Assembly (NCBI GenBank): GCA_946891915.1
Contig: CAMPNN010000003.1
Coordinates: forward strand, 1 to 64,000
DNA length: 64,000 nt
From: an uncultured Bifidobacteriaceae bacterium
GTDB taxonomy: Bacteria > Actinomycetota > Actinomycetes > Actinomycetales > Bifidobacteriaceae
Direction: 5' to 3'
Shown piece after piece: positions 7,462 through 15,487 of this stretch. Below the pieces are notes generated by a model that saw nothing but the letters and a program-made list of their open reading frames with translations, was not told the DNA's origin and made no database searches. A program made the translations under genes and the position numbers. The stretch's first letter is position 1. Each line of letters starts with the position of its first letter.

Positions 7462-8826
7462 ATGACCTCGCAAAATATGATGCTGCAATTATTCCAGGAT
7501 GATGCGCAGACTGAGCATCAGCAACCAACGCAACCAGCGCAACCAGCGCAACAGCCGCAGCCGCGCGCGCTCCCGTTAAAAGCCGCCGACACAACCGCCG
7601 AAAACCCGTGGCCTGTCGCAATCTTAAGCCAAAAGTTCCACGGTGCCGTCGAACGCTGGCCAGCCGCGTGGATTGAAGGTCAAATCGTCGAAATCAACAT
7701 GCGTCGCGCGTCTTCCGGCTACATCACTCTTCGCGACAGCAACGAAGAAGTGTCGATTTCCGTAATGGGCTTCAGCAATTTCGTGCAGCAGGCGCGCGAT
7801 CTTCGCCAGGGCGACCGCGTAGTCGTTCATGGCAAGGCCGATATTTGGGTAAAAGCCACGCGTTTAAGCTTCGTTGCAGACGAAATTCGCCGCGTCGGTG
7901 CCGGCGACTTAAAAGCGCAAATTGACGAGTTGCGCAAAAAGCTTAAGGGCGAAGGCTTGTTCGACGCAGAAAATAAGATTCCGCTTCCAGAGTTTCCTAA
8001 GTGCATCGGCCTCGTGTGCGCTCCTCAAGCGCGCGCTGAGGGCGATGTTATTACGAACGTGAATTTGCGCTGGCCTGTTACGCGCTTCAAGGTTGTTCAC
8101 GCGCACGTGCAAGGCGTGCAATGCCCGGCGGACGTTATTGCCGCAATTAAGCAGCTCGACGCGGACCCGGAGGTTGACGTTATTATCGTTGCTCGCGGCG
8201 GCGGCAGCTTTGAGGATTTGATTGGTTTTTCGGACGAAGGCGTGGTTCGCGCTACGGCCGCGTGCGTAACGCCGATTGTGTCTGCAATCGGCCACGAGGA
8301 CGATTGGACGCTTATCGATTTGGCGGCAGACATGCGCGCCTCGACTCCTACGGATGCTGCAAAGCGCGTTGTTCCGGACGTGCGCGAGCAGTGGCAGCTT
8401 ATTGATAACGCACTGCAAACTATGCGCATGCGAATCTCTGCGCGCGTCGACAATGAGATTCGCCTCGTCGAAGGTTACGCGAATCGCCCGAGCCTCACGC
8501 GCCCGAGCACTATGCTTGAGCCGCACGAGCGATTGGTTGAGCAGGCTGTTGAGCGAATGCGCCACGGTTTGGTGCGTTTGCTTGACGACGCGAGTTTGAC
8601 TGTTGAGAAGGCGCACGCGAGCTTGACTGCATTAAGTCCGCAGTCGACTTTGAATCGCGGATACGCTGTAGTGCAGCTCAGCGGTGGGCGAGTGCTTGAC
8701 GACGCGTCATGCGCGAAAATTGGCGACGATATGACGGTTACGCTTAAAAGCGGTGTGGTGCTTGGCAAGGTGACTGGCACAAAAGTAGCTGTCGGAAAGT
8801 CGGCTGCCGTAAAGTCAGTTAAGTAA
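7462..8826 (+). CDS. xseA: Exodeoxyribonuclease VII large subunit
   Basis: Catalytic subunit of ExoVII, which degrades single-stranded DNA into oligonucleotides in repair. The 454-aa protein has a Gln/Pro-rich N-terminus (about 20-37), an OB-fold (AAWIEGQIVEINMRRASSGY onward), the conserved core with VDVIIVARGGGSFEDL and AIGHEDDWTLIDLAADMRASTPT, and a coiled C-terminal region ending in the NRGYAVV motif. The ribosome site is weak, so the exact start is less certain than the gene. xseB follows after 53 bases. Confidence 0.95.
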   Translation: MTSQNMMLQLFQDDAQTEHQQPTQPAQPAQQPQPRALPLKAADTTAENPWPVAILSQKFHGAVERWPAAWIEGQIVEINMRRASSGYITLRDSNEEVSISVMGFSNFVQQARDLRQGDRVVVHGKADIWVKATRLSFVADEIRRVGAGDLKAQIDELRKKLKGEGLFDAENKIPLPEFPKCIGLVCAPQARAEGDVITNVNLRWPVTRFKVVHAHVQGVQCPADVIAAIKQLDADPEVDVIIVARGGGSFEDLIGFSDEGVVRATAACVTPIVSAIGHEDDWTLIDLAADMRASTPTDAAKRVVPDVREQWQLIDNALQTMRMRISARVDNEIRLVEGYANRPSLTRPSTMLEPHERLVEQAVERMRHGLVRLLDDASLTVEKAHASLTALSPQSTLNRGYAVVQLSGGRVLDDASCAKIGDDMTVTLKSGVVLGKVTGTKVAVGKSAAVKSVK

Positions 8827-8879
8827 ATTTTTAGATATTTTAGATTTTTAGATATTTTAGATACAACGAAAGGTTAGAT

Positions 8880-9197
8880 ATGAGCGAGAAAGAAAATAAG
8901 AACGCAGAAAGCACAGAAAGCACAGAATTTGCGAGCACGCTTACGAAAGAAGAGCGTGCTGCAATTGAGTCGATGCCTTACGAAGAGGCTCGCGAAAAGC
9001 TGGTTCAGGCGGTTCAGGCGCTGGAGGCTGGCGGTTTGACGCTGGATCAGTCAATGCGTCAGTGGGAGATTGGCGAGGCACTGGCAAAGCGCGCGCAAGG
9101 CTTGCTTGCCACGGTTCGCGCCAAGTTGGACGCGGCTCAAGCGGAGCAGTCTGCTACGGCAGCTACGGCCGGCACGCAGTCTAATCTTGAGGCTTAG
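8880..9197 (+). CDS. xseB: Exodeoxyribonuclease VII small subunit
   Basis: Small helical subunit that binds in several copies to XseA. The 105-aa protein shows the family core (MPYEEAREKLVQAVQALEAG and LTLDQSMRQWEIGEALAKR) flanked by low-complexity ends rich in Glu/Ser/Thr and Ala/Thr. A GAAAGGT ribosome site precedes the ATG, and it is co-transcribed with xseA. It is longer than the usual 60-80 aa because of the unstructured ends. Confidence 0.95.
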   Translation: MSEKENKNAESTESTEFASTLTKEERAAIESMPYEEAREKLVQAVQALEAGGLTLDQSMRQWEIGEALAKRAQGLLATVRAKLDAAQAEQSATAATAGTQSNLEA

Positions 9198-9208
9198 TGC
9201 GCAAACGA

Positions 9209-9345
9209 CTTTTTCTTTACTCTCGCGTAAAGTTTTTGTCGTTTTTTAGCTCACAAACGACTTTTTCTTTACGTAACTGTAAAGTTTTTGTCGTTTTTTG
9301 GCGATTTTCCGACTTTTTCTTTACATGCGCGTATAAGAAATGTCG
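9209..9345. repeat. Three CTTTAC...GTAAAG palindromes after xseB
   Basis: Copies near 9212-9245, 9255-9290 and 9311-9345 read CGACTTTTTCTTTAC, a few bases, then GTAAAG or GTATAAG, then TTTGTCG. Each is a long near-palindrome with outer CGAC/GTCG pairing. They are the only content of the gap between xseB and the tRNA-Arg promoter and may serve as bidirectional transcription ends. Confidence 0.8.
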
Positions 9346-9383
9346 TTTCTAGCATTTGTGTAGTTTGATTTTTGCTTGCGCAA

Positions 9384-9413
9384 TTGTGCTCAAACCATGC
9401 CATGGTGTATAAT
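9384..9413 (+). promoter_or_regulatory. Promoter of tRNA-Arg
   Basis: TTGTGC (9384-9389), an 18-base spacer and a consensus TATAAT (9408-9413). The expected start is about 9420, just before the tRNA. Confidence 0.7.
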
Positions 9414-9424
9414 TGCCATTTGTT

Positions 9425-9497
9425 GCCTCGGTAGCTCAGTGGATAGAGCACCACTCTCCTAAAGTGGGTGTCGTCAGTTCGATTCTGATCCGGGGCA
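9425..9497 (+). tRNA. tRNA-Arg (anticodon CCT)
   Basis: Acceptor GCCTCGG/CCGGGGC with one G-T pair, D-arm GCTCAGTGGATAGAGC, anticodon stem CCACT/AGTGG with loop CTCCTAA giving CCT, T-arm GTTCGATTC, discriminator A. CCA is not encoded. The AT-rich Abi locus starts just downstream, so this tRNA may mark the edge of an acquired segment. Confidence 0.96.
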
Positions 9498-9572
9498 CTT
9501 TTATGTGTGGACGTTGTGCAGTTTATATTTGTGCAATGGTGTTGTGTACTGTGTATAGTTTACCTATTTTTG

Positions 9573-9601
9573 TTGACCAATATTAGTTTCTTTTGTAAAA
9601 T
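9573..9601 (+). promoter_or_regulatory. Strong promoter for the small RNA before the Abi gene
   Basis: TTGACC (9573-9578), exactly 17 bases, then TAAAAT (9596-9601). It is one of the best sigma-70-type matches in the window. The predicted start, about 9608, lies at the 5' edge of a compact two-hairpin sequence rather than directly at a protein start. Confidence 0.75.
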
Positions 9602-9607
9602 AGGATT

Positions 9608-9667
9608 GTGGTGAAGCCAGGCTGTGTCTGGTTCGCGAAGAGCCAATCAAGCGATTGATTGGCTCTT
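9608..9667 (+). ncRNA. Candidate small structured RNA upstream of the Abi_2/AbiF gene
   Basis: About 60 nt from the predicted start fold into hairpin 1, AGCCAG/CTGGTT (9615-9632), and hairpin 2, a perfect 13-bp stem AAGAGCCAATCAA (9638-9650) with GCGA loop and complement to 9667, ending CTCTT like a rho-independent terminator with only a short U-tract. An AbiF RNA motif and an RNA antitoxin of AbiF-type toxins are known next to this protein family; assignment to either is inference from position. It could instead be a leader or attenuator of the Abi mRNA. Confidence 0.6.
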
Positions 9668-9698
9668 TGTGCATCTAATAGCGGGGGAATTGGTGGGG

Positions 9699-10784
9699 AT
9701 GATGTTGATTTATAAACCTTTTACTACTATCGGGCAACAAATAGACTTGCTTAAGTCTAGAGGAGTAGTGTTTGCTGATGAGCTTAAAGCTATGGAAATA
9801 CTTGAAAGAGAAGGTTACTATAGCGTTGTGAATGGGTATAAAAATCCATTTCTTGAGTCAAAAAATTCGAATAAATATGTTCAAGGAACAAAGTTTGAAC
9901 ACATTTATTATCTTTTTAAATTTGATCGTGAATTTCGCAGTATTATCTTTGCTGCTACAACTAGAGCAGAAGCATTGTTAAGATCATCATGTTCATATTG
10001 CTTCAGCCAAATGCATGAGAATGAAGTTAATGCTTACCTAAATGAAACTAATTATGAAGATTTAAAGGAATCACGCGGTTTAATTAAAGCATTTAATCGA
10101 ATTATAGAAAATAATACGTCAAATAATCAAAAATTAAATACAGGAAAGGAGTACATACGACATTGTATTAACAATCACGATGGTCAAGTTCCATTATGGG
10201 TATTATCTAATGACCTATCTTTCGGACAGATGTTCTGGTTTTACAAAGCTCAAACTAGATGCGTGAGAGGTTTGGTCGCTAAGAAATATACTGAACTTTA
10301 TAATTCTTCTCACAGGTCTCAAAAAGATATTACATCAATAAAAATTGATTCTACTTATAGAAGAATTAAAGAGTTCAGAAATATTTGTGCGCATGATGAA
10401 CGTTTGTATTGTGCTAGACCACATAGTTCTAATGCAACAGTCTTTCAGCTTATTAAAGATTTCGACTTATTTTTAGAGACTAACTATTACCTAGAGTTTT
10501 TAGAGAAGATTGAAAAATTACTTAGTTCTCTTTGCAATGAAGTGCCAAATTGTTCTAAAAATGTTATTGAATGTATTGGAATGTCGAGTATTTACGAATT
10601 TTATGATTGGAAAAATAAAATTAAAGAAAATATTACCTTGAATAGTAACTTGCCTGTTCCAAACGAGGCAACGCTTAAAGCTATGAATCACGCTAATCAA
10701 ATTATGAATGGCAAAATTTCTGAAGACGGTATTGTTTTTAGCAACGCGAATGAAGCTAAAGCATTTTTGGATAATATGTCATGA
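9699..10784 (+). CDS. Abi_2 family (AbiF/AbiD-like) HEPN abortive-infection protein
   Basis: The 361-aa protein is of the Abi_2 family of phage-defence proteins thought to cleave RNA. Family blocks are visible: LLKSRGVVFAD...ILEREGYYSVVNGYKNPF near the N-terminus, FDREFRSIIFAATTRAEALLR, PLWVLSNDLSFGQMFWFY, and the HEPN-type catalytic motif R227-N-I-C-A-H232 within RRIKEFRNICAHDERLY. ATG 9699 is chosen because a GTG at 9624 lies upstream of a long hairpin that would be inside the reading frame; GGGGGA precedes 9699. The gene is far more AT-rich than xseAB or ileS and sits directly behind a tRNA gene, consistent with horizontal gain. Confidence 0.88.
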   Translation: MMLIYKPFTTIGQQIDLLKSRGVVFADELKAMEILEREGYYSVVNGYKNPFLESKNSNKYVQGTKFEHIYYLFKFDREFRSIIFAATTRAEALLRSSCSYCFSQMHENEVNAYLNETNYEDLKESRGLIKAFNRIIENNTSNNQKLNTGKEYIRHCINNHDGQVPLWVLSNDLSFGQMFWFYKAQTRCVRGLVAKKYTELYNSSHRSQKDITSIKIDSTYRRIKEFRNICAHDERLYCARPHSSNATVFQLIKDFDLFLETNYYLEFLEKIEKLLSSLCNEVPNCSKNVIECIGMSSIYEFYDWKNKIKENITLNSNLPVPNEATLKAMNHANQIMNGKISEDGIVFSNANEAKAFLDNMS

Positions 10785-10854
10785 AAATGTCACGAATATT
10801 ATTCGCGAGTCGCGAAATGCTTCCTAATGTTAGGGGATAGTGTTAGATTATTTC

Positions 10855-11133
10855 TAACTTAAGCGATGATCCGTTATCGGCGGGGAGTTTTCGGAAGAAC
10901 GGCGAGGATTTGTAAGGTTCTCGCTTATTAGAACCGACGGGGTTGGCCCGCACAGCCAAACATGAGAGGCTATAAGAATAGTTCGATTGCGTTACGTATT
11001 CGTGTTACGTACTTGCGTTACGCAAGAAACTTACGTAACTTGCGTTACGTAATCATCTTATAGCAAGCGAGGTGGTACCGCGGCAGTAACTGTCGTCCTC
11101 GCAGGGAAATATTCACCCTGTTGAGCGAGGAGA
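10855..11133 (+). promoter_or_regulatory. T-box riboswitch controlling ileS (translational type)
   Basis: Senses uncharged tRNA-Ile. Visible parts are a short stem I CGATGATCCGTTATCG with candidate specifier ATC (10869-10871), the actinobacterial blocks CGGAAGAACGG, TAGAACCGACGGG and GGCCCGCACAGCC, and the T-box GGTGGTACCGCGG (11071-11083). CCTCGC (11097-11102) can pair either with GCGAGG at 11067-11072 (T-box side) or with GCGAGG at 11125-11130, which contains the ileS Shine-Dalgarno. This points to control of translation initiation rather than termination. A tandem GCGTTACGTA tract (about 10987-11052) is inserted between the stems. Confidence 0.88.
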
Positions 11134-11138
11134 GCACA

Positions 11139-14100
11139 GTGAGCGAATCCACTAATCCAGCAGCGAACGCGTCCGAAAAGTCATGCGCAAATCACGTATA
11201 TCCAAAAGTAAGTGTTTCTGCATCAACGCAAGAAAGCGCCGGCGCGCAAGTTGCACCAAATCCTTCCTTCCCAAAGCTTGAAGAATCTGTTCTTCAATAC
11301 TGGGATGCAAACAACACTTTCCGCAAGTCAATCGAATACCGCCCGTCCGGCAAAGGTAGCCAAAACGAGTTCGTGTTCTTCGATGGCCCTCCATTCGCAA
11401 ACGGTCTTCCTCACTACGGCCACCTGCTCACAGGCTACGCAAAAGACGTTGTTCCGCGCTACCAAACAATGCGCGGACGCAAAGTAAACCGCGTTTTTGG
11501 TTGGGATACTCACGGTCTTCCTGCAGAATTGGAAGCTCAAAAGGAACTCGGCATCGAGTCGGTTGAGCAAATCGAAAAAATGGGCATCGCAAAGTTCAAC
11601 GATGCTTGCCGTGCCAGCGTTTTGAAGTACACCAACGAGTGGCAAAACTACGTGCATCGTCAGGCGCGCTGGGTTGATTTCGAGCGCGGCTACAAAACGC
11701 TGAACATTCCATACATGGAATCCGTTATGTGGGCATTTAAGCAGCTTTACGATAAGGGCTTGGCTTACAAGGGCTACCGCGTGCTTCCGTACTGCCCGAA
11801 GGATCAGACTCCGCTCAGCGCCCACGAGCTTCGTATGGATGCGGACGTTTACCAGAATCGTCAAGATACCACCGTTTCCGTCGCTGTTAAGCTTCGCGAC
11901 GAAGCCGACGCTTACGCAGTATTCTGGACCACTACTCCTTGGACAGTTCCAACAAACTTCGCAATCGTAGTCGGCGCAGACATCGACTACGTGGAAGTTC
12001 GCCCAACCGAAGGCAAGTTCGCTGGCAAAAAGTTCTACATCGGCAAGCCTTTGCTCGGCTCCTACACTAAGGAACTTGGCGAAAACTACGAAGTTGTGCG
12101 CGAACTTAAGGGCGCTGAGATGGCCGGCTGGCGCTACTACCCGGTATTCCCGTACTTTGCAAGCGAATCTGCGCTCGCAGAAGGTGGCACTCCTGGTCCT
12201 AACGCTTTTACGATTTTCACAGCAGATTATGTTGATACCGCTGAAGGTACTGGCCTTGTTCACCAGGCTCCTTACGGCGAGGACGATATGAACACGCTTA
12301 ACGCGCACGAAATTCGCAGCGTTGACGTGCTCGACGCAGGCTGCAAGTTTACAAGCGACTGCCCAGATTACGAAGGCTTGTACGTTTTCGACGCGAACCT
12401 TCCTATTTTGCGCAACTTGCGTGCAGGAGACGGCCCTCTTGCTCAAATGCCGGAAGATCAGCGCGCGTTGCTATTCCAAGAAAAAAGCTACGTGCACAGC
12501 TATCCTCACTGCTGGCGTTGCGCAACTCCGCTTATTTATAAGCCTGTTTCTAGCTGGTTCGTGTCCGTTACGAAGATTAAGAAGCGCTTGCTTGAGCTTA
12601 ATCAGGAGATTAATTGGATTCCTGGAAACGTTAAGGACGGCCAGTTTGGTAAGTGGCTTTCTAACGCGCGCGACTGGTCGATTAGCCGTAATCGCTTCTG
12701 GGGTTCGCCAATTCCAGTTTGGGTTAGCGACGATCCAAAGTATCCTCGCGTAGACGTTTACGGCTCGTTGGAAGAGCTTAAGGCTGATTTTGGCGACTAT
12801 CCTCGCGACGACGACGGCAATGTGAATATGCACCGCCCGTATATCGACCGCCTTACTCGTCCAAATCCGGATGATCCTACTGGAAAGTCGCAAATGCACC
12901 GTATTACGGACGTTCTCGACTGCTGGTTTGAGTCTGGTTCCATGCCTTTCGCGCAATTCCATTATCCGTTCGAAAATAAGGAATTCTTCGAAGAGCACTT
13001 CCCATGCGATTACATCGTTGAATACATTGGCCAGACCCGCGGCTGGTTCTACACGCTTCACATTATGGCTACGGCGCTTTTTGACCGCCCGGCTTATAAG
13101 AACGTGATTTGCCACGGCATTGTGCTTGGTTCCGACGGCCAGAAGATGAGTAAGCATTTGCGCAATTACCCGGATGTGAACGGCGTTTTCAACGAGTACG
13201 GCTCGGATTCAATGCGCTGGTTCCTCATGTCTTCGCCAATTTTGCGCGGCGGCAATTTGATTGTTACTGCCGACGGCATTAGGGATACGGTTCGCCAGGT
13301 CATGCTTCCGGTTTGGAGTTCGTACTACTTCTTCACGCTGTATGCGAACGCTGCAAACGGTGGCAAGGGTTACGATGCTCGTCGCCTTCGTGCGGATGAG
13401 GTTGCAGGACTTTGCAATATGGATCGTTACTTGCTCGCTCGCACGCGTTTGCTTGTTGAGCGCGTTGAAAAGTGCTTGAACGAGTTTGCTATTAGCGACG
13501 CTTGCGCTGCAGTTGGCGACTTTATTGACGTGCTTACGAATTGGTATATTCGCGGCAGTCGTGACCGCTTCTGGAATGAGGACGAAGCTGCTTTCAACAC
13601 GCTTTACACTGTTTTGGAAGCGTTTATGCGTGTGATTGCTCCTCTTGCTCCAATGGAAGCTGAGGCTGTGTGGCGTGGTCTTACGGGCGGCGAGTCCGTG
13701 CATTTGGCTGATTGGCCTTATTTGGTGGAGCCTGAGACTCTTTCGGACGGTGAGCCAAATCCTAAGGCTGGCGAAGTTACTGAACTTGGCGCTGTTCTTG
13801 CACATGACGATGCTTTGGTTGCTGCTATGGATAAGGTTCGCGAGGTTGTGTCTTCTGCGCTTTCGTTGCGTAAGGCAGAGCAGTTGCGTGTGCGTCAGCC
13901 GTTGGCAAATTTGACGGTTGTTGCAGAAAATACTGATGCTGTGGAGCCTTATGAGCAGGTTCTTGAGCGTGAGCTTAACGTGAAGAATGTCACATTCTGC
14001 ACTTTGCAGGACGCAAGCTCTCACGGTTTGAAGATTGTTCACGAGCTTAAGGTGAATGCGCGTGCTGCTGGCCCTCGTTTGGGTAAGCAAGTGCAGTTTG

Positions 14101-14549
14101 CTATTAAGTCTTCGAAGAGTGGCGATTGGCATGTTGACGAGTCTGGTGCTCCTGTTGTTCAGACTCCGAATGGCGAAGTTGCGCTTGTTGAGGGCGAGTA
14201 TGAGCTTGTAAATCGCGTTGAGTCTTCGGATGCTCAAGCGGCTGCAAACACTGCTTCTGCAGCTATGCCGACGGGCGGTTTCGTTATGCTCGACACTGCT
14301 TTGACGGATAATCTGCTTGCTGAAGGTTACGCTCGTGACGCTATTCGCGCTGTTCAGGATGCGCGTAAGGAGAACGGTTTGGATGTTACTGACCGAATCG
14401 CTTTGACTTTGAGCGTGCCTGCTTCTGATGTTGCTAAAGTTGAGCAGTTCCGTGATTTGATTGCGGAGGAGACTTTGGCTACGAGCTTTGAGGTTGTTGA
14501 GGCTGATTCTAGCGCAACTGAGCTTAGCGTAAGTCTTAAGCGCGCGTAG
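11139..14549 (+). CDS. ileS: Isoleucyl-tRNA synthetase, long eukaryote-like type
   Basis: Charges tRNA-Ile. The 1136-aa protein has the class I signature HYGH (92-95, in NGLPHYGHLL), the CP1 editing domain, and KMSKH (669-673) in place of KMSKS, followed by the anticodon-binding and C-terminal domains. Length and sequence blocks match the IleRS2 type carried by bifidobacteria, a type generally insensitive to mupirocin (family knowledge, not tested here). GTG 11139 is preferred over TTG 11121 because GAGGAG lies six bases upstream of the GTG and is the element sequestered by the T-box. Confidence 0.96.
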   Translation: MSESTNPAANASEKSCANHVYPKVSVSASTQESAGAQVAPNPSFPKLEESVLQYWDANNTFRKSIEYRPSGKGSQNEFVFFDGPPFANGLPHYGHLLTGYAKDVVPRYQTMRGRKVNRVFGWDTHGLPAELEAQKELGIESVEQIEKMGIAKFNDACRASVLKYTNEWQNYVHRQARWVDFERGYKTLNIPYMESVMWAFKQLYDKGLAYKGYRVLPYCPKDQTPLSAHELRMDADVYQNRQDTTVSVAVKLRDEADAYAVFWTTTPWTVPTNFAIVVGADIDYVEVRPTEGKFAGKKFYIGKPLLGSYTKELGENYEVVRELKGAEMAGWRYYPVFPYFASESALAEGGTPGPNAFTIFTADYVDTAEGTGLVHQAPYGEDDMNTLNAHEIRSVDVLDAGCKFTSDCPDYEGLYVFDANLPILRNLRAGDGPLAQMPEDQRALLFQEKSYVHSYPHCWRCATPLIYKPVSSWFVSVTKIKKRLLELNQEINWIPGNVKDGQFGKWLSNARDWSISRNRFWGSPIPVWVSDDPKYPRVDVYGSLEELKADFGDYPRDDDGNVNMHRPYIDRLTRPNPDDPTGKSQMHRITDVLDCWFESGSMPFAQFHYPFENKEFFEEHFPCDYIVEYIGQTRGWFYTLHIMATALFDRPAYKNVICHGIVLGSDGQKMSKHLRNYPDVNGVFNEYGSDSMRWFLMSSPILRGGNLIVTADGIRDTVRQVMLPVWSSYYFFTLYANAANGGKGYDARRLRADEVAGLCNMDRYLLARTRLLVERVEKCLNEFAISDACAAVGDFIDVLTNWYIRGSRDRFWNEDEAAFNTLYTVLEAFMRVIAPLAPMEAEAVWRGLTGGESVHLADWPYLVEPETLSDGEPNPKAGEVTELGAVLAHDDALVAAMDKVREVVSSALSLRKAEQLRVRQPLANLTVVAENTDAVEPYEQVLERELNVKNVTFCTLQDASSHGLKIVHELKVNARAAGPRLGKQVQFAIKSSKSGDWHVDESGAPVVQTPNGEVALVEGEYELVNRVESSDAQAAANTASAAMPTGGFVMLDTALTDNLLAEGYARDAIRAVQDARKENGLDVTDRIALTLSVPASDVAKVEQFRDLIAEETLATSFEVVEADSSATELSVSLKRA

Positions 14550-14579
14550 CTTAAGTGCAAATCTTAGCTAACTAAACAT

Positions 14580-14625
14580 AAAAAACGTGCCGGTGTATTC
14601 TTCAATACGTCGGCACGTTTTGTTT
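14580..14625 (+). terminator. Terminator after ileS
   Basis: A long stem AAACGTGCCG-TGTATT/AATACG-CGGCACGTTTT around CTTC with T-rich flanks (14582-14622). The arrangement could also end brnA transcription from the other strand. Confidence 0.85.
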
Positions 14626-14630
14626 TATCT

Positions 14631-14894
14631 CTAGTTTTGCTTCGAACTTTCTAGTTTTTCTGCAATGAGTGTATTGACGACTGCGTTTCTGCTAATAGCA
14701 AGAATTTCTGCACGTTTATCAAGTTTTTCAATAATCCATTCTGGCATAGTAAATGTGACGCGTTTTTGCACATTTGAGCGGTGCTCTATAGTTGGATGTT
14801 CCAAATCAAAGTACTCAAGTACGTCTTCACCGTTATCGAATTTTTTATCGAGTTCTTTGCCACTTATTTCCTTATTCGTTGTAGTGCTCTTCAT
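14631..14894 (-). CDS. brnA: BrnA-type antitoxin
   Basis: The 87-aa antitoxin partner of BrnT. The C-terminal half (VTFTMPEWIIEKLDKRAEILAISRNAVVNTLIA region) is a ribbon-helix-helix DNA-binding fold; the N-terminal half is acidic and should wrap the toxin. The start at 14894 is chosen because GAGGAGC sits six bases upstream; an upstream in-frame start would lie within brnT. It overlaps the 3' end of the toxin gene by 23 bases, the toxin-first order typical of brnTA. BrnA dimers usually repress the brnTA promoter. Confidence 0.88.
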   Translation of the reverse strand: MKSTTTNKEISGKELDKKFDNGEDVLEYFDLEHPTIEHRSNVQKRVTFTMPEWIIEKLDKRAEILAISRNAVVNTLIAEKLESSKQN

Positions 14895-15147
14895 AATATT
14901 GCTCCTCATTTTTACGCGATCTTCTTACAGAAATAATACGAATTCGATTATTTCTTTTTGTTATTATTGCCGTCCAATGTTTATTGTTTATTTTTCCAAA
15001 AACTAAGTAGCGAGAGTTGTCGTTTCCTGAATTTTTGGATTCTAATGTAATTGTCGTATTCTCCCAAAGTAATTGGGCTTTTTTGAAACTGATACCATGT
15101 TTAGCAAAATTTTTTAAGCTTTTTGCAGGATCGTGTTCAAAATCCAT
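14872..15147 (-). CDS. brnT: BrnT-type ribonuclease toxin (DUF497)
   Basis: A 91-aa RelE-fold ribonuclease toxin. BrnT signatures are all present: MDFEHDPAKSLKNFAKHGI at the N-terminus, then SFKKAQLLW, RYLVFGKI, and the C-terminal IRIISVRRSRKNEEQYYEE with its conserved Arg/Glu/Tyr residues. The start at 15147 follows GGAGGTGAGA, so the ribosome site fixes the ATG over a GTG six bases upstream. It forms a unit with brnA. The complete motifs suggest an active toxin. Confidence 0.9.
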   Translation of the reverse strand: MDFEHDPAKSLKNFAKHGISFKKAQLLWENTTITLESKNSGNDNSRYLVFGKINNKHWTAIITKRNNRIRIISVRRSRKNEEQYYEEHYNE

Positions 15148-15295
15148 TCTCACCTCCTAGTGTGTATTTTACATCAAAACAACATCAATATGAAGCAATT
15201 TTTTAATGATTGTTGTTTTGTATTAGGTATCGTAAATGCTTTAAGTCGGCTTTCCTAGATTTTTTACGCATTGTGGTTAAAGGCTATTTATAGAA

Positions 15296-15365
15296 GCAAG
15301 CGCTACCGCATTGGGTCGCTTTTTGCGCTACGCTTAAGCGAAAAGCGAGTCAATGCGACACTCCG
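15296..15365. repeat. CGCATTG...CAATGCG hairpin element
   Basis: An outer pair CGCATTG/CAATGCG encloses CGCTTTTTGCG and CGCTTAAGCG hairpins. It shares GCTACCGCATTG at its left end and AATGCGACAC at its right end with the element at about 7150-7220. It occupies the 340-base gap between brnT and the transporter operon; I see no gene there. Confidence 0.6.
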
Positions 15366-15487
15366 TTTTCTATGGGTTCCTATAGTGTCGATAAGACAAC
15401 AGTACAAATTTCTACTCGGTTCGTGCTGTGTGTTTTATATCGCAACGATATTTAGTAAAGAAAGTGCAGGTGACGAAATGAGTAAAG

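Noticed and set aside
11328..12446. Long minus-strand frame inside ileS
   Set aside because: Shadow of the ileS gene, with no ribosome site or family features.
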